Made by a program: the position numbers and the translations under genes
In this document: one piece after another, positions 26,262 through 34,852 of the stretch
Numbering within the stretch: the first letter of the stretch is position 1
How the letters are laid out: each line of letters starts with the position of its first letter
Assembly (NCBI GenBank): GCA_947492175.1
Contig: CANLMQ010000001.1
Coordinates: forward strand, 1-64,000
Reading direction: 5' to 3'
Source of the DNA: an uncultured Draconibacterium sp.
GTDB lineage: Bacteria; Bacteroidota; Bacteroidia; Bacteroidales; Prolixibacteraceae
Length of the DNA stretch: 64,000 bases
Notes under the pieces: generated by a model
Database searches by the model: none
What the model saw: the letters and a program-made list of their open reading frames with translations, nothing else
What the model was told of the DNA's origin: nothing

Positions 26262-28643
26262 CTATTCATACCTCAACGCCTCCACCGGGTTCCGAGTTGC
26301 CGCCCGCCAACTTTGCCAACTAACCGTAAACAATGCAATCCCCAAAGCCAGCAAACCAGCTAGGGCAAAAATCCACCAACTTAGCGTAGTTTTGTAAGCG
26401 AAGTTTTCAAGCCATTTATTCATAGCGTAATAAGCAACGGGACAGGCAATCACAAAAGCAATAGCCACCCATTTAATAAAATCTTTATTGAGCATGGTAA
26501 GTATTTCAGAAATTTTGGCACCGTTTACTTTGCGGATGCCTATTTCTTTGGTACGCTGTTTAGTAACCAGTAAGGTTAACCCGAATAATCCCATACAGGC
26601 AATAAATATTGCCAGGGAGCTAAACAGTGCCACAATCTTTTGCTGTGCCCTGAGTGATTCGTAATTCCGTGCAAGTTGGTCATCGAGGAAAGTAATTTCG
26701 TACGGAGTATTGGGGAACCGTTTTTCCCAAAGCCCTGCTATTTCCTTCATTAAAGACTGGATATCATTTGTTTGATAACGAACATTAACATTCATAAATC
26801 TCCAGCCATCAAATGTCGGATTGGCCATAATCAGCATAGGTTTTATATGCTGCTCGAGCGATGCAAAATTAAAATCGTTAATTGTGCCAATTACTTCCAG
26901 TGGTCTCCCCCTGAATATTTTTTGGTGTAAAGGCTCATCCCACCCGGCATGTTCTACAAGCTTTTGATTGACTAAAATAGTGTTATCCTCTAATCCTAAA
27001 CTTTCTTTAAAATTGCGTCCTGATGTAAGTTCAACATCAAAACAGGCCAAAAAATCAGCATCGGTATACAAAACATTGAACATTTGTATATCACTGTTCC
27101 TGTCGAAAAAATAACCATTTTGTGTTAGTCCGTTTCCTATCGGCTGGCTCGAAACACTGGCAACCTGCACTTCAGGCAAACGTTTCAAATCTTCTTTAAA
27201 TGTCACCAGCTCATTATTTTTAAATTCAAAATCGGTACTCACCGATAAAATATTCTCTTTATTAAACCCAAGTTCCTGGTTCAACAAAAAACTGTTCTGC
27301 CGGGTAATAACCAACCCGGCTGCAATTAGAAAAATCACAACACAAAACTGAATGGCAACCATCACATTCTGTGAAGTATACCGCGTGTTTCCACCAGCCA
27401 ATACATCTCTGAGCGAATTAATAGCATTTAGTTTTATCAGGTTGATATTGGAGATGATTGTCACAACCAGTGAGAGAAACAGAATGGTAATTAACAAAAA
27501 CCCGGAAGTTAAAAGCAAATTCCCCGAAATGGTTACCGATGTTTTTAAATAACTGTTTAAAAGGGGTAAAAATATATTTAGAAACACAATGCTAACAACT
27601 GCGGCAATTAGCGAAATCAGAGCCACCTCGGTAAACGTATGAAATGCCAGTTTATATTTTTCGGCTCCGTGAATCGTTAGAATACCGAGATCTTTTTTCC
27701 TGCTTGCTTTTTGTGCAATGTAAAAAGTAATATAATTTATTATTGCCAGAACAAGTATAAGCAGGCAAATACTTGACACAATGTAGATGCTAACTTTATT
27801 CCGGTTGTTTTCACAATCGTACTGAAGGTGCGAGGAGTTAAGGTGAATATCTCGTATGTTTTGCAAACCCAGAAACAGGCTGAATCCGCTTTTTTCTCCT
27901 GCTTTATTATATCGTTCATACAAAAAATCATCAAACTTCTCTTCTACCCGGGCAGCTTCAACACCATTCTCAAGCTTTAAATACGAAAGAAAAGTCATTC
28001 CACCAGCCCACCCCAGCCAGTAGGTTTCTTTATCCTGCTCAACGTGTTTTGTTGAAATAAAAATATCGGATTGTATATGCGAATTTTTGGGTAAATCTTT
28101 GAAAATACCCGCTACCATAAAAAACTTCTGTTTAAACATTAACGACTGCCCCAAAGGATTAATGCTTCCAAAAATCTTCTGCGCTTGTGATTGCGATATT
28201 ACCAGCTTGTCCGGGCTGTCCAATACCGTATTCGGGTCTCCGGCAATAAGCTCAAAATCAAAGAAGTTGAATAAATTTGCATCAGCAAAGCATATCTTAT
28301 CAATTTTTTGAATTTGCTTATTGAAATACATTTTCCCCATATTCCCTGCGGAGATACGGCAAAAATCGTCTATACCAGGGATTTCTGCCTTTAAATCGGG
28401 CGCAACCGGATGCCAGGCAAACCCCATATGGGTCTCCTGCCCTTTCATTTTATAACCACAGGTAACCCGGTAAATAGCATTTCCCTCTTTATGAAAAGAG
28501 TCGAAACCGGTTTCGTAGTGAATAAAGAGAAAGATAAATAGCGTTGTAGCTATACCAATCGCAAAACCGAGAATATTAATTAACGAATAAAATTTATTTC
28601 GGAAAATATTCCGGAATGCAAGTTTCAAAAAAACTATATTCAT
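26262..28643 (-). CDS. MacB/FtsX-type ABC transporter permease P11
   Basis: 793-aa permease, first of the P-type array, 63 bp after the ATPase gene. Periplasmic motif SQSQAQKIFGSINPLGQ. The first coupling segment is the most aberrant in the set (SRKKDLGILTIHGAEK), lacking the basic GIRKVxGA pattern. The second (RTKEIGIRKVNGAKISEIL, from about 697) and the tail are standard apart from an L-to-F change in ALFTVSWQS. The first FtsX half may be specialised or dock the ATPase poorly, while the second half is kept intact. Confidence 0.93.
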   Translation of the reverse strand: MNIVFLKLAFRNIFRNKFYSLINILGFAIGIATTLFIFLFIHYETGFDSFHKEGNAIYRVTCGYKMKGQETHMGFAWHPVAPDLKAEIPGIDDFCRISAGNMGKMYFNKQIQKIDKICFADANLFNFFDFELIAGDPNTVLDSPDKLVISQSQAQKIFGSINPLGQSLMFKQKFFMVAGIFKDLPKNSHIQSDIFISTKHVEQDKETYWLGWAGGMTFLSYLKLENGVEAARVEEKFDDFLYERYNKAGEKSGFSLFLGLQNIRDIHLNSSHLQYDCENNRNKVSIYIVSSICLLILVLAIINYITFYIAQKASRKKDLGILTIHGAEKYKLAFHTFTEVALISLIAAVVSIVFLNIFLPLLNSYLKTSVTISGNLLLTSGFLLITILFLSLVVTIISNINLIKLNAINSLRDVLAGGNTRYTSQNVMVAIQFCVVIFLIAAGLVITRQNSFLLNQELGFNKENILSVSTDFEFKNNELVTFKEDLKRLPEVQVASVSSQPIGNGLTQNGYFFDRNSDIQMFNVLYTDADFLACFDVELTSGRNFKESLGLEDNTILVNQKLVEHAGWDEPLHQKIFRGRPLEVIGTINDFNFASLEQHIKPMLIMANPTFDGWRFMNVNVRYQTNDIQSLMKEIAGLWEKRFPNTPYEITFLDDQLARNYESLRAQQKIVALFSSLAIFIACMGLFGLTLLVTKQRTKEIGIRKVNGAKISEILTMLNKDFIKWVAIAFVIACPVAYYAMNKWLENFAYKTTLSWWIFALAGLLALGIALFTVSWQSWRAATRNPVEALRYE

Positions 28644-28706
28644 AATTTAGGTTTTTTAGACAAGGCAGAAAACTTTTACCCGGTACTCAGGAGGCCTGTA
28701 ATTTTG

Positions 28707-29405
28707 CTACAACAATATCTCTCCCATTTCCTTCTTTACTTCTTCTGTAATAATCTGACCATCAAACAGATTTACGACACGATGTGCAAATTCAGAGTCG
28801 TGCAACGAGTGAGTAACCATCACAATGGTGGTACCTTCGCGGTTGAGCTCGGTCAGAAGATTCATCACCTCAAGGCCGTTTTTAGAATCGAGGTTACCGG
28901 TAGGCTCATCAGCCAAAATTAATTTTGGATTAGCTACCACAGCACGGGCAATGGCCACACGTTGTTGCTGACCACCGGAAAGCTGTTGCGGAAAATGTTT
29001 GGCACGGTGGGCAATTTTCATACGCTCCAGTACTTTTTCAACCATCTCTTTACGTTCGCGGCTTTTTAGTTTCAGGTAAATAAGCGGCAATTCAACATTT
29101 TCGTATACATTCAGTTCGTCAATCAGGTTAAAACTCTGAAACACAAAACCAATGTTACCTTTGCGTAAAAGTGTACGGTTTCGTTCTTTTAACTGCCCAA
29201 CTTCTTCGCCATCGAAATGATACTCGCCATCGCTTGGGTTATCGAGTAACCCGATAATATTTAACAAGGTTGATTTGCCACAACCCGACGGCCCCATTAT
29301 GGCTACAAACTCGCCTTTTTTAACGTGAAGATTCACCTGGTTTAGCGCACTGGTTTCAATTTCTTCAGTCCGAAATACTTTTGTTAGTTCTGTTGTTTTA
29401 ATCAT
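28707..29405 (-). CDS. ABC transporter ATP-binding protein (MacB/LolD type)
   Basis: 232-aa cytoplasmic ATPase of the lipoprotein/macrolide exporter family. Walker A GPSGCGKS at 38-45, Q-loop Gln 90, signature LSGGQQQRVAIARA from 142, Walker B LILADE at 162-167, D-loop NLDS, H-loop His 199. It powers MacB/FtsX permeases, which lack their own nucleotide-binding domain here. It is the only ATPase gene in a locus with 13 permeases, and it lies between the B-type and the P-type permeases, 19 bp after B1. The simplest reading is that all of them share it. Other ATPases elsewhere in the genome cannot be excluded. Confidence 0.96.
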   Translation of the reverse strand: MIKTTELTKVFRTEEIETSALNQVNLHVKKGEFVAIMGPSGCGKSTLLNIIGLLDNPSDGEYHFDGEEVGQLKERNRTLLRKGNIGFVFQSFNLIDELNVYENVELPLIYLKLKSRERKEMVEKVLERMKIAHRAKHFPQQLSGGQQQRVAIARAVVANPKLILADEPTGNLDSKNGLEVMNLLTELNREGTTIVMVTHSLHDSEFAHRVVNLFDGQIITEEVKKEMGEILL

Positions 29406-29424
29406 TTTATATAAGTATTAGATA

Positions 29425-31848
29425 TTATTCATATTTAATGGCATTTACAGGATTACCTGTTGCTGCTTTCCAAATTCTCCAACTAATGGTACTCATCGCA
29501 ATAAAAAGGGCGAATACCAATGAAATCATAAAAATCCACCAACTCATTTCTGTTTTGTAAGGGTAATTTAATAACCACTTTGACATAAAAAACCAGGAAA
29601 CAGGTAGTGCTATCACTCCTGCCCATATTACAATTCGGGCAAAATACCCCTGAATAAGTTTCATGATTGTCCAGGACGAAGCACCGTGAACTTTTCGAAT
29701 TCCAATCTCCTTTACTCTGCGCTGAATTGCATTAGCTGAAATGCCGTACAACCCCAGAGCAGCAATTAAAACTGAAATCAATGAAAACCAAAGAAATAGT
29801 TTTCCAAGCTGATTTTCGCTGTTGTACTGTCTGTTATATCTATCGCTAAGATTATATACAGATGTATTTCTAGTGAAAGCTTCCTGAAATACCTGATTAA
29901 CGAACTCATTTAATTGCTCAAAGGTTCCTCCATTATTTTTAATTAATATGCTATAAGTCATGGGATGATAGATAAAAACAATAGGTGGAATAGATGACTT
30001 TAAAGACTTAATATGAAAATCTTTTACAACGCCGATAATTTCAGCATTGGCATGGAAGGCCTGCACAGTACCGATTGTACCAACCGGATTCACCAGATTG
30101 TACTGTTTAACGGCCGTTTCATTCATAATAATCCGAAAGCTGTTTGCCTCCGTACCTGCTTGGTCTGCTTTAATATCATATGAGAAATCTCTTCCCTCGA
30201 GAATAGGAACTTCAAGCAAATCAAAATATCCGGGGTGTGTATAAACATCATGTGTCTGAATCTTTTTCCCATTTATTTCTAAAGTTCCATATGAAGGCTC
30301 TGTACTAGGTGGTGCCGAATGGCAAAAAACGACTTTTTCGATATTGGGATTTTCTAACAATCTGGTTTTAACCCATTGTTTTTTTGAATCACTTTTATCC
30401 AAATCATAAAAATAACCTGATACGTAAACATTTTCCATCTCGAAACCAGGGTCACTGTTTTTCATAAAACTAACCTGTTTCTGAACAATTAAAGTAGAGG
30501 CAATAACAATTATGGTTATTCCGTATTGAATAATCAGGAATGTTTTTCTGAGAAAAATACCTTTTGCCGAATTCCTCAATTCAAAAGACCTGATTGCTTT
30601 TAAGGCACCAACACTAGATATATATATAGATGGAAGTATGCCAGCAAACAGGAATATTAATACAAAACTTAATCCACCAGAAAACAAATTATACTTATTT
30701 AGTAATTCTCTAATTGATAAATCTGCAGAAATTAGTTGATTGTAATATGGTAATACCAACTGCAAAAGAAGTAATGTTAGGATTAGTGTAACCAAAGCCA
30801 AAAGAATAGTTTCCCCAATGAATAAATAGAAAATCCCATTACTGTTCGACCCAACAACTTTTCTTATCCCAACTTCTTTTGCTCGTTTAAATGTTCGTGT
30901 AAAATTAAGATTAACAAAATTGGCAATTGCAAGTAACAAAATTAGTAAGGCAATCATGGCCAATCCTAAAATTAAACGCAAATTGCCATGTAATACATAA
31001 CTAAATTCTTTTGGTGTTTTACCAAAAAAGTAAATTCTTTTAAGAGGCTTTAATCTTAACTCAGAATTCGGATTAGGATCATCATATACATTTTGTTGAA
31101 TTTCTCTGAAAAAATCAGTCATTTGCTGGCTTGCAACCTTTGAATCTGAATTCTTATGCAACAGGAAATAAGTGGTATGTAGTCGCATAGATTTCCAGGA
31201 ATCCCACTCAAAACCAACCTCGGCAAATTTGTAGAATTGCTTTAAGTGGGCAAAAGGCAATACAACATCAAAAGGAAGGTGAAAATTATTGACATCTTTA
31301 TATACCCCTGAAACGGTCTTAGGCCCCATATAATATATTTGTTTGCCTATTGGATATTCGTTTCCAAACAATTTCTTTGCCAATGATTCTGCAATTACAA
31401 CATCCTGCGCAGTGAGCAAGCATTTTTCGGGATCACCATAAATAAAATTAAATGTAAATACAGAGAAAAAAGTAGAATCGGCCCAGATAAAATTATTGAA
31501 TCTGGCTTCTTTAAATCCGGGAGTATCTTGTTCTCCCAAACGTAGTCTTCCTCCCCAGGCGCTTCTTATTCTTACAAATTTGTCAACTGCCGAAACATGA
31601 TTGGCCAATTGTGGCCCCATAGCCAAATTCATTTCCACCATCCCATCAAAGTCATCTGAATAGTATTCCAGACGGTATATTTGGTCTGCTTTCGTGTTAA
31701 ACCTGTCGAAACTTATCTGGTTATTTACCCATAAAAGGATAAGAAAGAATACGGTCAATCCTATTGTCAATCCAAATACCTGTATTGCAGTAATAACAGG
31801 ATTTTTGGTAAAATGACGCCACGCTATTTTAATAAAGTTTTTAAACAT
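29425..31848 (-). CDS. MacB/FtsX-type ABC transporter permease B1
   Basis: 807-aa permease of a second subclass. It opens MFKNFIKIAWRHFTKNPV and closes with LLNYPYKTEMSWWIF and NPVNAIKYE instead of the ENFAYKT/NPVEALRYE tail of the P-type. The first coupling segment is RAKEVGIRKVVGSNS and the second RVKEIGIRKVHGASS, both near consensus. Its partner B2 has the same length and matching ends. It stands 149 bp after the HlyD-like adaptor and 19 bp before the ATPase, so it is the best candidate for the core permease of the adaptor-TolC pump. Confidence 0.94.
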   Translation of the reverse strand: MFKNFIKIAWRHFTKNPVITAIQVFGLTIGLTVFFLILLWVNNQISFDRFNTKADQIYRLEYYSDDFDGMVEMNLAMGPQLANHVSAVDKFVRIRSAWGGRLRLGEQDTPGFKEARFNNFIWADSTFFSVFTFNFIYGDPEKCLLTAQDVVIAESLAKKLFGNEYPIGKQIYYMGPKTVSGVYKDVNNFHLPFDVVLPFAHLKQFYKFAEVGFEWDSWKSMRLHTTYFLLHKNSDSKVASQQMTDFFREIQQNVYDDPNPNSELRLKPLKRIYFFGKTPKEFSYVLHGNLRLILGLAMIALLILLLAIANFVNLNFTRTFKRAKEVGIRKVVGSNSNGIFYLFIGETILLALVTLILTLLLLQLVLPYYNQLISADLSIRELLNKYNLFSGGLSFVLIFLFAGILPSIYISSVGALKAIRSFELRNSAKGIFLRKTFLIIQYGITIIVIASTLIVQKQVSFMKNSDPGFEMENVYVSGYFYDLDKSDSKKQWVKTRLLENPNIEKVVFCHSAPPSTEPSYGTLEINGKKIQTHDVYTHPGYFDLLEVPILEGRDFSYDIKADQAGTEANSFRIIMNETAVKQYNLVNPVGTIGTVQAFHANAEIIGVVKDFHIKSLKSSIPPIVFIYHPMTYSILIKNNGGTFEQLNEFVNQVFQEAFTRNTSVYNLSDRYNRQYNSENQLGKLFLWFSLISVLIAALGLYGISANAIQRRVKEIGIRKVHGASSWTIMKLIQGYFARIVIWAGVIALPVSWFFMSKWLLNYPYKTEMSWWIFMISLVFALFIAMSTISWRIWKAATGNPVNAIKYE

Positions 31849-31860
31849 GTTAAAATTCTT

Positions 31861-31893
31861 AAATGTTACTTTTAGAGCTAAACTCTAACATTT
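31861..31893 (-). promoter_or_regulatory. Mutually exclusive hairpin arms in the B1 leader
   Basis: AAATGTTA (31861-31868) can pair with TAACATTT (31886-31893), or TTAGAG (31872-31877) can pair with CTCTAA (31883-31888). The two 3' arms overlap, so only one stem can form. The element ends 13 bp before the B1 start codon. A leader switch is possible but unproven, and AT-rich DNA can do this by chance. Confidence 0.25.
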
Positions 31894-31997
31894 ATTTTTA
31901 GCAATTGTCAGATTGACTTTGTGGTTTTTATTCAATTCTATATTCGGATTTTTCTTGCTTTATATTCCTCCTTTTTTACTTTCTTTCTACAAAATCC

Positions 31998-33254
31998 TTA
32001 TTTAAACACTATTCTGTCGTTATCTCCAAATAAATCGTAGCTTGAGGTTATTACTTTTTCACCAGCTTTTAATCCTTCCAACACTTCGTAATACTGCGGA
32101 TTTAGTTTTCCTATTCTAATACTTCTTTTAACTGCTTCTGATTCATTCTCATTTAGAACATAAACCCACTGGCCTCCAGTACTTTGAAAGAAACCACCTT
32201 TCGGCACGAGTATGGCCTGCTCGGGCTGTCCCAGCTGCAGTTTAGTATGATAGGTTTGCCCGGTTCTGATATTTTCAGGCTTTTCGCTGGTAAAAACCAT
32301 GTCAATTTCAAACTGGCCATCGCGAACTTCGGGATATACTTTTTTAACAACCAGCGTGTAATTCGTGCCATTTCGTTCGAACGATGCAGTAAGCTCCCGG
32401 CGCACACGGTCGATATAATGTTCGTCGAGTAAAGCATTAATTTTGAAATCGGTTAAAATATTTACCATTCCAATACGCTGGCCACGCGAAATGGATTCTC
32501 CTATCTCAGCATTTAGCAAACCCAATTGCCCATCGGCCGGTGCTTTTACATTCAGATTTTCCAGTCTGCGGCGTGCCATTTCCAGGTTTTGTTTCATATT
32601 TTCCAAACTTTCATCCATATTCTGTTTTTGGTTCGATCGGAAAATAGAATCCTGTACAAATTTCTGATAGGTCAACTCTTTTTCATGTTCTGAAAGTTCG
32701 TAATCTTCTTTGGCCTGCATATACTCTTCTTTGGCAATCAGATCTTCTTTATACAAGGCTTCGTATTGTTGGTACTTTCGCTTGGCCTGCTTCACTTTCA
32801 AATCAATTTCCAGTTTCGAACGTTTATTGTAAATCTGCTGCTGATCGATATTTATCTGCGTATTACGTAATTCGTTGGCATGATACGCCAGCTGCGATTC
32901 ACTATTCATGATGGTGGTGTTTAAATCGTTGTTTTTTAAACGCAGAATAACATCACCTTTTTTTATCATTTCGCCTTCCTCTATAAAAATCTCTTCTACC
33001 TTACCACCTTCTTCTACATCGAGATAAATAGTTGTTATAGGTTCAACCTGGCCAATTGCTGTAATGTAATCGTTAAAAGCACTTTCTTCAACCGTACTTA
33101 CCGTTAGTTTGTCTCGCTCGGCCCGGTAAACCGAGCCACTGCTTCCCACTACTACTTTATACAGCAGAAAAGCAAATGCCAGTCCTCCAACAATCCAAAA
33201 TAAGTGCTTTAATTTTAAGCCTTTTTTCTTTTCTATTTTTCTATCCATTCCCAT
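31998..33254 (-). CDS. HlyD/MacA-like periplasmic adaptor (membrane fusion protein)
   Basis: 418-aa adaptor linking an inner-membrane permease to an outer-membrane channel. One membrane anchor at about 18-36; a beta-barrel/lipoyl half from about 50 (YLDVEEGGKVEEIFIEEGE); a long alpha-hairpin of about 110-240 rich in K, E and Q; the second lipoyl half (APADGQLGLL), and a C-terminal membrane-proximal domain. The second ATG (M3, 33248) is an equally possible start. It lies 100 bp after tolC and 149 bp before B1, the usual order of a tripartite MacAB-TolC-like pump. No lipobox is visible, so it is anchored by the helix. Confidence 0.95.
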   Translation of the reverse strand: MGMDRKIEKKKGLKLKHLFWIVGGLAFAFLLYKVVVGSSGSVYRAERDKLTVSTVEESAFNDYITAIGQVEPITTIYLDVEEGGKVEEIFIEEGEMIKKGDVILRLKNNDLNTTIMNSESQLAYHANELRNTQINIDQQQIYNKRSKLEIDLKVKQAKRKYQQYEALYKEDLIAKEEYMQAKEDYELSEHEKELTYQKFVQDSIFRSNQKQNMDESLENMKQNLEMARRRLENLNVKAPADGQLGLLNAEIGESISRGQRIGMVNILTDFKINALLDEHYIDRVRRELTASFERNGTNYTLVVKKVYPEVRDGQFEIDMVFTSEKPENIRTGQTYHTKLQLGQPEQAILVPKGGFFQSTGGQWVYVLNENESEAVKRSIRIGKLNPQYYEVLEGLKAGEKVITSSYDLFGDNDRIVFK

Positions 33255-33354
33255 GGTTGATATGTGCTTTGCGCATGGAGTGAAGAGTTTTGATTCTTTC
33301 TTCCAATGCTATGTTTTTATTTTAATATTTCTTTCTGTTGAACACTGAAACTGC

Positions 33355-34710
33355 TTACCGAGTGCTTTCTTCCATCTCCCAAAATCGCTGTCCTTTATAA
33401 AACTCCAGAATTTTCATTTTAATTTCCCATTGGGTGCGCGATCGTAAAACCTGGCTTTGTGTATTCGCTAACCGGTTTTTAGCAATGTAATAATCATTAA
33501 TATCAATTAAACCCTGCTCAAATTTCCGGTCGGCTGCACGAAAGGCCAGTTCATCCACCTCGCTTCGTTTTACATACTGATTGTATTCTTTATACAGCGC
33601 TTCCAGATCTGTCAGGTTATTAACCATCTCAAAAAACATTTTTTGTTTCTCGTTTTCCAGTTTAGTTTTGGCACGTTCAATCTCCAGCTTGGCTTTTTTA
33701 ACCTGCGAACGTCCCGACCAACGATTAAAAACCGGAATAGTTAACGAAGCTCCCAAAGACTGGCTCCTGTTAAATTTATATTGTTCGCCAAATCCAATGG
33801 TTTTCCCGTTTTCGTCGGTATTTGTTTCGTAAAAACCGGAGTTAAAAGAACCATTGGCCCAAATTGACGGGTATAACAAAGAACGACTCAATGATAACGC
33901 TTTTTTACTTGCATTCAGATTGGCTTCAATGGACCGATAATAAGGCGACCAGGTTGTAAACTGATTGAAAAGTTGCTGAGGTTTGCGAATATCCTCACTG
34001 TAAACCATTGGCGATAAATCAACCAGATTCATCTCATCATTCGAGACGAAATTCATTAATTGTTTTAGTTGAAGTGTGGCTGTTTGCACTGCATTTTCAA
34101 CCTGAATTTTGTTGAGTTCTTCTTGTTCAAGATTGGCACGCATATCAAGCAAATCTGTCTTGGCTTTTAACCCCACTTCAACTTTCTTTTCTGTTGTTTT
34201 CAAACTTAGCTTCGAGGCTTCTACTTGTTCTTTGGCTATTTCAAGCATTCCTTTGTAATATACCACATCGAAAAAGGCCAATGTAATTTCAAATGCCAAA
34301 TCGTCGGTGGCATTCAAACGTAAATATTCCGATGCCTGTTGTTTAAATTTCTGATACTTAATTCTGTTTTGCAATCGAAATCCATCAAAAACAGCAATGG
34401 AAGAACTAAGACCGTATGAATTGTTAAAGAATGTAGTATTTGTTATCGCATCTGTACTTGGATCGACAGAACGTCCAAAACTAAACCCAGCACTTGTTGA
34501 TGCTTTAATTCCCGGCAACATATCCCGTCTGGATTGCCTGACATCTTCCAAAGCAATTTTTTCAAGAATCTCATATTCCTTTAAATTTATATTGTTCTCA
34601 ATGGCATAGGAAATACATTGAGTCAGAGTCCAGGATTGCTGCGCAGCCGTTTCGGAACTTATGATTATTAATCCAAGTAGTAATAGTATTTCAAGTATGT
34701 AATTTCGCAT
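33355..34710 (-). CDS. TolC-like outer-membrane efflux protein
   Basis: 451-aa outer-membrane efflux protein with a signal peptide (ILEILLLLGLIIISSETAAQQ) followed by the two repeated helical halves of the TolC family: a first OEP repeat about 45-215, and a second about 245-440 with SLGASLTIPVFNRWSGRSQVK. The start is the ATG at 34708-34710; the longer frame would begin at TTG inside the promoter. That leaves about an 18-nt leader from the predicted sigma-54 start. It heads the tolC-hlyD-B1-ATPase operon and would provide the exit duct for all permeases in the locus. Confidence 0.95.
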   Translation of the reverse strand: MRNYILEILLLLGLIIISSETAAQQSWTLTQCISYAIENNINLKEYEILEKIALEDVRQSRRDMLPGIKASTSAGFSFGRSVDPSTDAITNTTFFNNSYGLSSSIAVFDGFRLQNRIKYQKFKQQASEYLRLNATDDLAFEITLAFFDVVYYKGMLEIAKEQVEASKLSLKTTEKKVEVGLKAKTDLLDMRANLEQEELNKIQVENAVQTATLQLKQLMNFVSNDEMNLVDLSPMVYSEDIRKPQQLFNQFTTWSPYYRSIEANLNASKKALSLSRSLLYPSIWANGSFNSGFYETNTDENGKTIGFGEQYKFNRSQSLGASLTIPVFNRWSGRSQVKKAKLEIERAKTKLENEKQKMFFEMVNNLTDLEALYKEYNQYVKRSEVDELAFRAADRKFEQGLIDINDYYIAKNRLANTQSQVLRSRTQWEIKMKILEFYKGQRFWEMEESTR

Positions 34711-34736
34711 AATTCTTTTCTTGTTTGCTTTTTTGT

Positions 34737-34755
34737 ATGCCAAAACGATACCAAA
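34737..34755 (-). promoter_or_regulatory. Sigma-54 promoter of the tolC operon
   Basis: Reading leftward, TGGTATCGTTTTGGCA contains GG (complement of 34751-34752), exactly ten bases, then GC (complement of 34739-34740), the strict sigma-54 spacing. The base before GC is G where T is usual. Predicted transcription start is about 34728, just ahead of the tolC ATG at 34710. The promoter before the repeat-protein gene at 38014-38032 is nearly the same sequence. Confidence 0.75.
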
Positions 34756-34816
34756 TCAACAACAAACTCACAATCAGCCAAATAACTATTTAACAAGAAA
34801 TATTTTGTTAATTTTT

Positions 34817-34845
34817 TTTACAAACAACTGTAAAATATTTTTACT
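34817..34845. promoter_or_regulatory. Activator site upstream of tolC (TTTACA-N6-TGTAAA)
   Basis: A perfect 18-bp palindrome, TTTACA-AACAAC-TGTAAA, at 34817-34834, centred 86 bp upstream of the GC of the sigma-54 promoter. A further TTTAC half-site begins at 34840, 23 bp on. The same arrangement with the same spacings is found before the gene at 37950. This fits an upstream activating sequence for the adjacent NtrC-type regulator. Confidence 0.7.
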
Positions 34846-34852
34846 TACTTTT

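Noticed and set aside
347..28643. Array explained as assembly duplication
   Set aside because: The permeases differ strongly from one another outside the tail, and each has its own length and periplasmic sequence.
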